Assembly: GCF_900095135.1 (NCBI RefSeq)
Contig: NZ_LT605205.1
Coordinates: forward strand, 124,001 to 188,000
Length of the DNA stretch: 64,000 nucleotides
Origin: Proteiniphilum saccharofermentans
Lineage (GTDB): Bacteria > Bacteroidota > Bacteroidia > Bacteroidales > Dysgonomonadaceae
Reading direction: 5' to 3'
The position numbers and the translations under genes are program-made. Positions 17,019 to 26,194 of the stretch are shown one piece after another; position 1 is the stretch's first letter; each line of letters begins with the position of its first letter. The notes under the pieces were generated by a model. It was given only the letters and a program-made list of their open reading frames with translations. It did not search any database and was not told where the DNA came from.

Positions 17019-18050
17019 TCATATCAATAGTTGCCTGCAAAATTCTTTACATGTCTTTACTTCTTTTACCGAAGTTGACCATGGAACTACTGGATATTCA
17101 AGTTCGATATCGCAATAGATAGGTAGTTTTTGATCCCTGATAAGGTGAAGAACCTTGGCGAGAGGTGTTTCCCCCTGCCCCCATACCTGATTGGTATTCT
17201 TTTGTGTCGCGTTGTCGGGGCCGGTTTTATCTTTGAGATGGATGCTTGAGATACGACCATGATATTTCCGGATGAAATCAACCGGATTCAAGCCGGTAGA
17301 ACCGAAATAATGACCCACATCAAAGTTCAACCTATTTGCGGAGGAGTAGGAGAGGAGCTTGTCAACATCAAATCCCCGTTCGGCAAACTGGGCATGATTG
17401 TGAAGTATGGCGAACATTCCATTATTTTTTGCTGCGGGACCCAGTAAACGGGCGTTTTTTTCATTCAGCTCGGCAGTTATGCCAATGGCTCCGAGTGTCT
17501 TAGCCACCTTGAATGAATAATCGAGTTCCTCTTCGGTTTCGCCCGCAGTCCATTTATATATGTGGATATTTACACCGGCATCGTTGAATTTTTTGCGAAG
17601 TTGAGTATAAGCGCTTATTGTTCCGTTTGTTTTCCTCCATTCTTTCAATTCACTGTTGTATTGTGCGATGAGGCGCTTTTCTTCATCTGTGAATGGGGTG
17701 TCGGTCCCGGGACGCCGTTGTACCGGATTCTTCGGTGCACCAAGATAATCCTCTACACCTGTGCCCATTAGTTCTACAGAACTTAATCCGGCTTCTACAC
17801 AAGCGTTGAGGGTTGCTTCCAACCCTCCTTTCAGATCCCGGAAGCTGTAAGTGATAGCGCCGATCTGTACTCCGGCAAATTGAGAATTTGGAATTCGGTT
17901 TAATACATTGCCCGTTTGGCTTTCCGGTCTGGAGGTATTATTGCCATAAGAGACTACGGAAGGAAGAAATGTTCCGGTGGCAACAACAGCAGCTGTCCCA
18001 AGAAACTTTCTTCTGGATAGTTGACTGGATGAATTCTGTTTATTTTTCAT
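17019..18050 (-). CDS. Exported sugar phosphate isomerase/epimerase-like TIM barrel (xylose-isomerase-like)
   Basis: A 343-residue protein with a twin-arginine signal (SRRKFLGTAA), so it is probably exported folded with its metal. Residues about 55-340 follow the xylose-isomerase-like TIM barrel (AP endonuclease 2 family): VQIGAITYSFRD, GLSSVELMGTG, AELNEKNAR, FAILHNHAQF, NFDVGHYF, ISSIHLKDKTG and IYCDIELEYP supply the His/Glu/Asp metal ligands. Members include isomerases, epimerases, dehydratases and, in some Bacteroides, lyases acting on 3-keto-glycosides. The neighbouring FAD oxidoreductases make the last option attractive but unproven. It is 36 bp downstream of the CstA-like gene. Confidence 0.8.
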   Translation of the reverse strand: MKNKQNSSSQLSRRKFLGTAAVVATGTFLPSVVSYGNNTSRPESQTGNVLNRIPNSQFAGVQIGAITYSFRDLKGGLEATLNACVEAGLSSVELMGTGVEDYLGAPKNPVQRRPGTDTPFTDEEKRLIAQYNSELKEWRKTNGTISAYTQLRKKFNDAGVNIHIYKWTAGETEEELDYSFKVAKTLGAIGITAELNEKNARLLGPAAKNNGMFAILHNHAQFAERGFDVDKLLSYSSANRLNFDVGHYFGSTGLNPVDFIRKYHGRISSIHLKDKTGPDNATQKNTNQVWGQGETPLAKVLHLIRDQKLPIYCDIELEYPVVPWSTSVKEVKTCKEFCRQLLI

Positions 18051-18086
18051 ATGATTGAAATATTTATTTTCAAAAAAGTAGTTAAG

Positions 18087-19511
18087 TCACTTCAATTTCT
18101 TCTTGTAAATAAAAAACAGTGTGAACGTAAGAATGACAAAGAATAAACCAATACCATAAGAGACAGGCTTAGGCAATGAAAATCCTTCAGGGGCCAGCAT
18201 GATGTATGTAGTGACTACCATTGTCATAAATAATGCCGGAATAAGCGTTATCAGATAATATCCCTTCTTTTTCTGCAACAGATATATGGTAATGGTCCAT
18301 AATACCACTGCAGCCAGTGTCTGGTTTGCCCATGCAAAATAGCGCCAGATCACATCGAAATTGATTTTTGTCAGCAAGAAGCCGATAGCAAACAGGGGAA
18401 CAGTAATCATCAAACGATTCCTGATAGGCCTCTGGGAGGTTTTGAGAAGGTCGGCGATTGTTAACCGGGCACTTCGAAAAGCTGTATCTCCCGACGTGAT
18501 AGGTGCGGCCACAACACCTAAAATTGCCAATATTGCACCAAATGTTCCCAACAATGAATAGGAGACTTCATTCACCACCCATGCCGCATTCCCGTTCTGC
18601 GCTATCATCACATCGTTGAGTCCTTTCAGGCCGTTGAAGAAACTCATACTGATGGCTGCCCATACCAAAGCTACCACACCTTCGGTTACCATGGCGCCGT
18701 AGAAGACCTTTCGTCCCTCTTTCTCATTTTTCAAACAGCGTGCCATCAGGGGAGATTGTGTAGCATGGAAACCTGATATCGCCCCACATGCGATGGTAAT
18801 GAACATCATTGGGAAAATCGGTAGATTTTCTTTATTGTGATGGAAATTTTTGAAATTCTCTGCGGTCAGTTCAGGCATATGATATCCTTTTACTATTAAT
18901 GCAGTGATCAGACTGACAGCCATGAAGAGCAGGGCAAACCCGAAGACGGGATATATTCTCCCGATAATTTTATCTATGGGCAGGAGGGTCGCCAATATAT
19001 AATAGATAAATATTACCCAGACCCAGAAAGTAAAATCGAGTGATTCCGGGGTGAGTCCGGCCAGTAAACCGGCCGGCCCCGAAATAAAAACAACGCCTAC
19101 AAGGATCAGTAGAACAATCGCAAAAATTCTCATGACCTGCTTGGCTTGTCTTCCCAAATAAATCCCTATTATCTCGGTGATACTTTTGCCATCGTGCCTG
19201 ACCGAAAGCATCCCGGAGAAATAATCATGCACCCCGCCCGCAAAGATAGTTCCCAACACAATCCACAGGAATGCGACGGGGCCCCACATCGCACCTGCAA
19301 TCGCACCAAAAATAGGCCCCAACCCGGCAATATTCAGGAATTGTATCAGGAATACACGCCACCATGGCATAGGCACATAATCTACGCCATCGCCCAGGGT
19401 GGAGGCGGGTGTAATACGTTGGGGATCGGCCTCCATCACCCGTTCCAGGTATTTAGAGTAGAAGGCATATCCAGCCACGAGGGCTATTATCGAAATAATA
19501 AAGGTGGTCAT
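18087..19511 (-). CDS. cstA: CstA-family carbon starvation protein (transporter)
   Basis: A 474-residue integral membrane protein of the CstA family, whose characterised members import peptides or pyruvate. Family marks: FLNIAGLGPIFGAIAGAMWG near residue 60, GGVHDYFSGMLSVRHDGKSI, and GAISGFHATQSPLMARC. It is much shorter than the roughly 700-residue E. coli CstA and lacks the C-terminal part, as expected for the short Bacteroidetes form. The gene lies 7 bp after an FAD oxidoreductase gene and so belongs to that operon. It may import an oxidised or small organic acid product made in the periplasm; that role is inference. Confidence 0.85.
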   Translation of the reverse strand: MTTFIISIIALVAGYAFYSKYLERVMEADPQRITPASTLGDGVDYVPMPWWRVFLIQFLNIAGLGPIFGAIAGAMWGPVAFLWIVLGTIFAGGVHDYFSGMLSVRHDGKSITEIIGIYLGRQAKQVMRIFAIVLLILVGVVFISGPAGLLAGLTPESLDFTFWVWVIFIYYILATLLPIDKIIGRIYPVFGFALLFMAVSLITALIVKGYHMPELTAENFKNFHHNKENLPIFPMMFITIACGAISGFHATQSPLMARCLKNEKEGRKVFYGAMVTEGVVALVWAAISMSFFNGLKGLNDVMIAQNGNAAWVVNEVSYSLLGTFGAILAILGVVAAPITSGDTAFRSARLTIADLLKTSQRPIRNRLMITVPLFAIGFLLTKINFDVIWRYFAWANQTLAAVVLWTITIYLLQKKKGYYLITLIPALFMTMVVTTYIMLAPEGFSLPKPVSYGIGLFFVILTFTLFFIYKKKLK

Positions 19512-19518
19512 TTGGATA

Positions 19519-21165
19519 TTAATTATTTAAAATCTGATTCTTAGAAAGTAATACCTGCTCCAATTGCCCATAGGGCACCTCCTGTACGTTGATTTTATTA
19601 TCTATGGCTATTACCGCTGCTGCCGCCGCCGATTGTCCCAGGATCATAAATACCGGTTCCATCCGGATGGATCCGAAAGCGATATGGCTGGAAGAAAGAC
19701 AAACAGGTACGAGCAGATTCGTACATTCTTCTTTCCGGGGTACAATTGAGCCATAGGCAATCTTATATGGTTTTCCGGGATGTACCCCGACATCCCCTTC
19801 ATTCTGTACATATCCCTCTGCTGTCACAAAACGTTGCACATTGTGGGAATCCATGGTATATGAGCCCATACCGACAGGGTCGGGCACATGCACTTTTCCG
19901 AGCACCTCGTTTTCAGTGGTGACGTACGCTCCGACCATCCTTCGTGCTTCACGGATATAGAGTTGATGCGGCCAGTTGCCATTATCGGTAAATTCATCCT
20001 TGGCCAGGCCCCACTCTTTCATCCTGTCCCTCACCTCCTGGGGGACACGTTCATCGGTCGATACAAAGTAAAGCAATCCTTTTTGATAATTGGTATGATC
20101 TGCAATAATTTCTTTACGCCGTTCATAGGATGCTTCGGGATAATCGTAGTTCATTCCTATATGATCGCTACTGAAAGGGCCGTGGTTGTTTGTATCGGTC
20201 TTCCTGTTGGGGATAATGTCAAACTTTGCAAACCACTCGTCCCATCCCGATTCAAAAACCCTGGCAAGCAGTTCATAACCGGCAGGATCATATCCTTCAG
20301 GTTTTTCAAAAGGGACTCTGTTTTCGGGGTGGTTACTCATGCATAACCTGAAACAGTAAGCCTGTATCTTATCGTCACCCGTACAATTGGGATGTATCGG
20401 TTCGTCGGAGATATAAGGGAGTAAACCGCTGGAAGGATCTCCGGGAACTATATACGGATCGACAGGGGTGTTGAAATAGTGCCTATGGTGATATACTCCG
20501 GCCTGTACGCCGTTCCACTCTTCATTGTATTGCGAACAAGGCTCTCTTCCCACCGTATAGGATACGCCGGCTGCAGCCATCAGGTCTCCCTCGTATGTCG
20601 CGTCAATAAACATTTTACCTTGAAATGTTTTTCCGGATAAAGTAGTAAAAGAAATTATTTTTCCGTTATCTGTTTTTACTCCAGATTCACGATTTAACCA
20701 CTCATCCCGGTAAACCGTTATATTATTTTCCCGGATAAAATCCTCGAAAACTTTTTCAGCCACATGGGGTTCAAATATCCACATTGTCCTGCTATCCCCG
20801 TCCATTGCCACAGTACCCTGGCCTTTATTTCCATATTCCGATTGCTTTTGCCATTTCCATGCAGTGGAATCGTTATAATGCAGCCATACCTTGTGGTAAA
20901 ACTCCCGGGATAACCCCCCGATCGATGCTGTATTTCCGGAGTCGGTAAACCCTAACCCGCCGGAGGTCAATCCCCCCAAGTGTGCATCAGGAGAGACAAT
21001 CATCACATTTTTACCTGATTGCGCTACTTCCACAGCGGCTATTACTGCCGCTGAAGTTCCCCCGTAGATAATTACATCGGCTTTGTAGGTATCCACAGAT
21101 TGCTTGCACGATAGCAATAATACCAGTGATGCGATTAAAAAGAATAAATAACTTGTTTTCTTCAT
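19519..21165 (-). CDS. FAD-dependent oxidoreductase lipoprotein (FAD_oxidored family)
   Basis: A 548-residue envelope flavoprotein with lipobox VLLLSC (Cys20). The dinucleotide-binding motif is VIIYGGTSAAV at residues 31-41; the last glycine of the usual GGTSAG is alanine. Conserved stretches shared with its paralogues are [79 protein letters not shown] and [16 protein letters not shown]. The family is common in glycan-utilisation loci, but few members have a known substrate; oxidation of a sugar hydroxyl is plausible. It is 13 bp downstream of the double FAD gene and 7 bp upstream of CstA. Confidence 0.85.
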   Translation of the reverse strand: MKKTSYLFFLIASLVLLLSCKQSVDTYKADVIIYGGTSAAVIAAVEVAQSGKNVMIVSPDAHLGGLTSGGLGFTDSGNTASIGGLSREFYHKVWLHYNDSTAWKWQKQSEYGNKGQGTVAMDGDSRTMWIFEPHVAEKVFEDFIRENNITVYRDEWLNRESGVKTDNGKIISFTTLSGKTFQGKMFIDATYEGDLMAAAGVSYTVGREPCSQYNEEWNGVQAGVYHHRHYFNTPVDPYIVPGDPSSGLLPYISDEPIHPNCTGDDKIQAYCFRLCMSNHPENRVPFEKPEGYDPAGYELLARVFESGWDEWFAKFDIIPNRKTDTNNHGPFSSDHIGMNYDYPEASYERRKEIIADHTNYQKGLLYFVSTDERVPQEVRDRMKEWGLAKDEFTDNGNWPHQLYIREARRMVGAYVTTENEVLGKVHVPDPVGMGSYTMDSHNVQRFVTAEGYVQNEGDVGVHPGKPYKIAYGSIVPRKEECTNLLVPVCLSSSHIAFGSIRMEPVFMILGQSAAAAAVIAIDNKINVQEVPYGQLEQVLLSKNQILNN

Positions 21166-21178
21166 ACTATTTTCATTC

Positions 21179-24100
21179 TTAATTTGATTTTATAATTTGG
21201 ATTTTATCGGTTGCAAACCGGGCATAATGTCCTTGTAACCCGTTGGCATAACTCTTTAAAATAGTTTCGCCCAAATGATTTTTGTCTCCACAAATGAATA
21301 AAGCGTACGCCAGGTGTATTTCTTTTAAGGCCGCATTTCTTACGCTGTTGTCATTTACCGAAGGAACCACTTTTGCCCGTGCTTCTCTGTAGGAGGTAAT
21401 GTGGTGATATCGCATTCCCGGACTTATGAGTAAGTCATAAAGGATGGGAACTGCTTCTTTACTTCTTATTTCTCCCAACGCATATGCAATCGCCCTGAAA
21501 TGGGAGAATTCACTTTCAGGTTTCAACAGGGCTGCTTTCTCCAGTATAACGGGCAGAGATCTTTTACCTTTCGAATTTCCCAAAGCAAACAGTAAAGCAT
21601 CCATTCTGCTCATACTGGCTCCGAATTGGTGCATTCCCCTGTAATCCCATCCCTGGTCCCATTTATCCTGCTTCTTTATCTCACTGGCAATGATAGAGGC
21701 AAAAGTATCATCTCCCAGCATACATAAAACAGAAGCATATGTAAGCTTATCCCGGAGGGCGGCAGACTCTATTTCTCTTCTGATTATCCGCCGACATCTT
21801 TCATGATCGGTCAACAGCACTTCCAATCCTTTATAGTTGTCCCTTAGGCTTCTGGCCGCATCTGCAAAATCTTTATCGCTGTATCCCCTGAAAGGTTTAT
21901 CTTTCACTACATGGTCTGGCAGGTTGCCCATACTGACCAGGAACTTCTGGATAGCTTTGATGTTTAGTTCCCTGAAATCTTTATTTTCACGTACAGCCAT
22001 TGCTGAAATATAACCTACGGCATATCCCTGATTTTGCAGACAGGCTTGCATCCGGATTACCGGCATGGCATCGCGATCGGCGCTTGCTCCTAATCCGGTC
22101 ACAATAATGCCTTTCAATCCTTTTGGCAATAGGGCTCTTAACGGTACATCGGCATCATAAATTGTATGTCTCTCCTGCGGGGGAGATAAGATAAAATAGG
22201 GATCAACAATCATACCATGCGTATCAAAGGAGCTCTTATGGTATGAGATGGTATCCGGATACCTCCGTTTGCTTATTACATCATATACCGATACCGTGTA
22301 TTCCCCAACCATTCGTCTTCTCTCCCTTGTTTGAGGCAATTTTACCATATCATAATGTCCGGCGAGTTTTTTCTTGGCCTGTACATATATGCGGCTTATA
22401 TCCAGTACATCAGAGTCATCGATAAAAGCCCAATCGTTGTTGTTATAGTAATCTTCCGGCTTCCAGGACCCCATGCCGGCACCCTGTACGGCAACATTCT
22501 TTCCCGTATAATTATAATCGGCACCGGCTGCAATGGCTATATCCGCGCTTCCCGTACTGTCTACTACCACCTTTGCCAGAATGATTCCTCTGCCATAGGG
22601 TGTGCATACCACAATACCCGATACCTGATTATTTCTCACCAATGCTCCACAGCCTAAAACACCGAACCAAAGGTCACCTCCGGATCTTCTTAATTCACTA
22701 CGGAAATATTCCTGTTTCCAGTCGGACAAGTGATCGCTTTCCCAGTTTTTCATTTGGCGGGGATGATCCAAAGGTGCCATACCACGAACTCCGTTATCCA
22801 CTTCAGATGAAAAACCACCCCGATACCCATCCCAGTATTTCCCGATTAATCCGAGGGTCATAATACCTCCTAATCCATGGAGATATTCCAGGACTAAGGT
22901 TTTAGCTCCCTGACGGGCGGCAGATATACCGGCGGGTGCCCCGGCGGTACCCCCACCCATTACCACAACGTCATATTCTCCCAGTACGGGAAGAGCTTCA
23001 TTGGAAGATGTTACAAAACCTTTATTTGTTCCCGGTCGAAGTGGGTGCAGCAATTCCCGTATCTCTCCTTTTTTATCTCCCTTGCGGACTAAATGATAAA
23101 CTCTGTCAGTATTGCTTACAGGTATGTTTTTGACAGACATGGCCACGGTCTCACCCACAATTATTCCAAGAGAAGTAGCATATACAGGCCGCATTATTTT
23201 TTCCGATATTTCATTTGATACATCGGCAGAAGGCCCCAGAACCCATATATTCTTTATTCCTTTGGGCTGTAAAGCCTCTATGGGTATATCTCTGACAGAA
23301 GATATCTGCTTGTTGAATCCACGTTCAGAGATGATGGAAACAAAAGGAACATATTCAAGAATATCCGAGCTGTCGCTTTGAGCCGGTGTCCATACTTTAT
23401 CCCTGATCTTTTGTTCAATTTCCTGGATAACTGCATAGGAGTCATTCCCGACATGCATTTGAAACGAATAACGCACTACCGGCAATTCTTTGTCTTTAAC
23501 CGTAATCGAGTAAGGGATCTTTTCTGCTTTTGTATCGGGAATTGATTGGGGTTCACTGCCGATTGTTACAAAATTAAATGTATATTTCTGCGCCTTGAAA
23601 TCGGTGAATTGTGCGCCGGCTGTCCGGGCAACAGATGCGACATGTGTTGCATCGATGATTGCCCTGCACCGGATGGCTTGGCGTCCCGACCGGTTGGCAA
23701 TGACGATTCCTGAAAGGCTGCCTTCTTTATCAACTAAAATGTTTGTAACATAACTGCTATAAAGAAAATCGACATCATAGTCAATTAACTCATTCTCCAG
23801 TTCCGTTTTAATGTAAAGAGGGGTAGGATACTTACTCTGAAGAAACAGGCGGCGACTCAAGGGATTATCGGGTTTTTCATTTTCATCACAGACTATTCTG
23901 AATGACCCGCATACATCATCCCCTAAGTAAGACAACGGCGCCACAAGGAAGACTTTGCTTCCTGTCCGGGAAGCCGCGCTTGCAGCCGCTACGGCAGCCG
24001 ACGTTCCTCCCACGATAACGATGTCCACCTCCTTGATTACCGGTATTCTCTTTTCTCCTTCCTCAATAAATCCGGAATCAGGCTTTGTTGCAGACATGAA

Positions 24101-24187
24101 AACTGTACGGGCATTCGACATCTGTCTCGTTGCCACCAATGTTCCCCCTAAGGTTGTTGCCTTGATAAAATCTCGTCGTGTTACCAT
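21179..24187 (-). CDS. Tandem double-FAD-domain oxidoreductase with C-terminal helical repeats
   Basis: A 1002-residue exported protein with a Tat signal (VTRRDFIKATTLGG). It holds two consecutive FAD_oxidored units. Unit one spans about 50-355 with VDIVIVGGTSAAV (54-66) and AIIDATHVASVA. Unit two spans about 400-740 with YDVVVMGGGTAGAPAG (405-420), VVVDSTGSADIA, RERRRMVGEY and VIRMQACLQNQGYAVG. Residues about 770-1000 are helical with HEAT-like repeats (FRAIAYALGEIRSKEAVPIL). It is about twice the length of its neighbours. It might pass electrons or substrate between two active sites. It sits between two single-domain paralogues with gaps of 7 and 13 bp. The reaction is unknown. Confidence 0.8.
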   Translation of the reverse strand: MVTRRDFIKATTLGGTLVATRQMSNARTVFMSATKPDSGFIEEGEKRIPVIKEVDIVIVGGTSAAVAAASAASRTGSKVFLVAPLSYLGDDVCGSFRIVCDENEKPDNPLSRRLFLQSKYPTPLYIKTELENELIDYDVDFLYSSYVTNILVDKEGSLSGIVIANRSGRQAIRCRAIIDATHVASVARTAGAQFTDFKAQKYTFNFVTIGSEPQSIPDTKAEKIPYSITVKDKELPVVRYSFQMHVGNDSYAVIQEIEQKIRDKVWTPAQSDSSDILEYVPFVSIISERGFNKQISSVRDIPIEALQPKGIKNIWVLGPSADVSNEISEKIMRPVYATSLGIIVGETVAMSVKNIPVSNTDRVYHLVRKGDKKGEIRELLHPLRPGTNKGFVTSSNEALPVLGEYDVVVMGGGTAGAPAGISAARQGAKTLVLEYLHGLGGIMTLGLIGKYWDGYRGGFSSEVDNGVRGMAPLDHPRQMKNWESDHLSDWKQEYFRSELRRSGGDLWFGVLGCGALVRNNQVSGIVVCTPYGRGIILAKVVVDSTGSADIAIAAGADYNYTGKNVAVQGAGMGSWKPEDYYNNNDWAFIDDSDVLDISRIYVQAKKKLAGHYDMVKLPQTRERRRMVGEYTVSVYDVISKRRYPDTISYHKSSFDTHGMIVDPYFILSPPQERHTIYDADVPLRALLPKGLKGIIVTGLGASADRDAMPVIRMQACLQNQGYAVGYISAMAVRENKDFRELNIKAIQKFLVSMGNLPDHVVKDKPFRGYSDKDFADAARSLRDNYKGLEVLLTDHERCRRIIRREIESAALRDKLTYASVLCMLGDDTFASIIASEIKKQDKWDQGWDYRGMHQFGASMSRMDALLFALGNSKGKRSLPVILEKAALLKPESEFSHFRAIAYALGEIRSKEAVPILYDLLISPGMRYHHITSYREARAKVVPSVNDNSVRNAALKEIHLAYALFICGDKNHLGETILKSYANGLQGHYARFATDKIQIIKSN

Positions 24188-24194
24188 TATCTGT

Positions 24195-25892
24195 TTACTT
24201 GTTTTTTAAAATTTGTTTGTTATCCAACAACTTTTTTTGTAACACGGAATAATCAATATCCTGAACAGCCTTCTTTTCTTCGATAGCCTGGCATGCAGCG
24301 GTAGCCGCCGATTGTCCCAATACCATAAAGACCGGTTCCATACGGATGGAGCCAAATGCTATATGGGTGGCACTTACACACACGGGAACCAGCAGGTTGT
24401 TGCATTCTTCTTTTTTGGGAACAATCGAACGGTAACTGATGGAGTAAGGAGAAAAGCCGTGTGCTTCTACATTACCTTCATTTTGCACAAACCCGTTTAC
24501 ATCCACATATCTCTGTATGTGGTGTGAATCCATTCCGTAGGCGGCCATGCCAACCGGATCTTCTATTGTGTCTATCCCTTCGCAGTTTTTTTGGGTCATC
24601 ACATAATCGCTCACCATACGTCTTGCTTCCCTTATATAAAGTTGTTCCTGCCATCCGTCGCTTCCTTCTTCGTATTCATCTTTGCATGTTCCCCATCTGG
24701 ATACCGCATTTCTCACTTTTTCAGGAATTCTGGGGTGGTAGGCCAGTGTCCACATCAACCCTTGTTGGTAGTCCCTGTGAGCCTGTACGATCTTTTCTCG
24801 TTCTTCATAGGATGCTTCCGGGTAATCATAATTTTGTCCGATAAAATCTGTGGAAAATCCTCTTCTGTTATTTGTGTCGGTTTTCCTGTTTGGCATCGGC
24901 GAATTGATCCAAGGCATCTGATTCATCTCCGACCCGTTGTCCGCTTCATAGTTTCTGAAAAGCAGTTCATAATTCAACTCGTTATAGTTTTCAGGTTTTT
25001 TGAAAGGGATACGGTTGTCGGGATGATCGGTCAGTGTCATCCGGAAGCAGTAGGCCTGTACTTTATTGTCGCCTTCCCCATCCACGCCTGGAGGCCCTTC
25101 GGAGATGTAGGGAAGGAGTCCGCTTGTTGGATCACCTTTGACGATATAGGGGTCGACCCTGTCAATGAAATTATGATTATATGCGTTTCGTGAAAGCGTC
25201 CACCTGAGGGAGGCGCTGATCTTGTTGGCCTGTACACCGTTCAATGTTTCCCCATACTCACGGTTGGATTCCCTACCTACCCGGTAACTGATTCCCGCTG
25301 CGGCCATGAGGTCTCCTTCATAGGTTGCGTCGATAAATATTTTTCCGGTATATTTTGAACCGTTCTCCATTTCAATCGATTCAATCTGGTTTCCCTTTTT
25401 AGTGACGCCGCTCTCCCTGTTTAATCTTTCACCATACACGATATCAATTTTTTCTTTGGAAAGCATTTGATGGTACACTTTCAGGGCGGCAGAAGGTTCG
25501 AATGTCCACATGGCATCTTCACCCTTTTCGGTTCTTGTTTGTCCTTCATCCATATAGGCATTTCTATCCTGCCATTTCCAACTCTTTGGATCATCATAGT
25601 GTTTTCGGATATTTTGATAGAATTCACGGGATATTCCTCCGATCACATGTTTATTTCCGATATCGGTTTGGCCTAATCCTCCGGTTGTCAAACCTCCCAG
25701 ACGATGAGTCGGTTCAATGATTACTACCGATTTTCCCATTCTTGATGTCTGGATGGCCGAGGCAATGCCGGCAGAGGTGCCGCCGTAAATGACTACATCG
25801 TATTTTTTATTTTGTGCGAATATTCCTGAATAACTCAACATCAGAAAGATAACGCTCAGGCTTAAGGCTTGAATAAATTTTTTTGTAAACAT
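24195..25892 (-). CDS. FAD-dependent oxidoreductase, secreted (FAD_oxidored family)
   Basis: A 565-residue protein with signal peptide ending near SGIFAQ. The motif [14 protein letters not shown] (33-46) keeps the full glycine pattern. It shares with the 19519-21165 product [77 protein letters not shown] and [16 protein letters not shown], so the two are close paralogues with different secretion signals (SPI here, lipoprotein there). It is predicted to oxidise a periplasmic substrate and donates electrons to an unknown acceptor. It is 7 bp from the double-FAD gene. Confidence 0.85.
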   Translation of the reverse strand: MFTKKFIQALSLSVIFLMLSYSGIFAQNKKYDVVIYGGTSAGIASAIQTSRMGKSVVIIEPTHRLGGLTTGGLGQTDIGNKHVIGGISREFYQNIRKHYDDPKSWKWQDRNAYMDEGQTRTEKGEDAMWTFEPSAALKVYHQMLSKEKIDIVYGERLNRESGVTKKGNQIESIEMENGSKYTGKIFIDATYEGDLMAAAGISYRVGRESNREYGETLNGVQANKISASLRWTLSRNAYNHNFIDRVDPYIVKGDPTSGLLPYISEGPPGVDGEGDNKVQAYCFRMTLTDHPDNRIPFKKPENYNELNYELLFRNYEADNGSEMNQMPWINSPMPNRKTDTNNRRGFSTDFIGQNYDYPEASYEEREKIVQAHRDYQQGLMWTLAYHPRIPEKVRNAVSRWGTCKDEYEEGSDGWQEQLYIREARRMVSDYVMTQKNCEGIDTIEDPVGMAAYGMDSHHIQRYVDVNGFVQNEGNVEAHGFSPYSISYRSIVPKKEECNNLLVPVCVSATHIAFGSIRMEPVFMVLGQSAATAACQAIEEKKAVQDIDYSVLQKKLLDNKQILKNK

Positions 25893-25929
25893 AATTTTTT
25901 TCTTTTAATATTAAGTCCACTTTAATGTA

Positions 25930-26088
25930 TTATTTTCTTTTTTTATATTTCTTTTGCGCGACCTTCATGGCAGAATTTTTTGTCCGGAGCAATATCTGCA
26001 TAGCGGCCTTTACTTCCGCCGCGCTGCCTAATGAGGTCAACTCGCTTCCGGCGGCCGTTACTTTTAGGAAATCACGTCGTGTAATCAT
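25930..26088 (-). CDS. 52-residue Tat-signal mini-protein, or remnant of an exported oxidoreductase
   Basis: A short frame from ATG at 26088 to TAA at 25930. It begins MITRRDFLKVTAAGSELTSL, a textbook twin-arginine signal resembling the start of the double-FAD protein (MVTRRDFIKATTLGG). It then continues only about 30 residues and ends with the very basic KVAQKKYKKRK. It is 37 bp upstream of the next FAD oxidoreductase and just after the SusD terminator, the position of a first operon gene. Either it is a truncated gene that kept its leader or a true small exported basic peptide; I favour a remnant slightly. Confidence 0.6.
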   Translation of the reverse strand: MITRRDFLKVTAAGSELTSLGSAAEVKAAMQILLRTKNSAMKVAQKKYKKRK

Positions 26089-26126
26089 ATACTTTTAAAA
26101 GAATGGGATGAGATAAACATAAAAAC

Positions 26127-26179
26127 ACCCCAGTTGTAATCTGAAAATCCTCCGGATAAACAGATCCTACAACTGGGGT
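26127..26179 (-). terminator. Strong intrinsic terminator after susCD
   Basis: Perfect 12-bp arms ACCCCAGTTGTA/TACAACTGGGGT enclose further pairing (ATCTG/CAGAT and ATCC/GGAT), followed on the minus strand by GTTTTTATG. It lies 16 bp beyond the SusD stop and should separate susCD from the oxidoreductase operon or attenuate read-through. Confidence 0.8.
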
Positions 26180-26194
26180 AAATATCAGAAAATA

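Noticed and set aside
24591-25193. 200-codon plus-strand ORF
   Set aside because: Antisense to an FAD oxidoreductase gene whose conserved motifs fix the coding strand.
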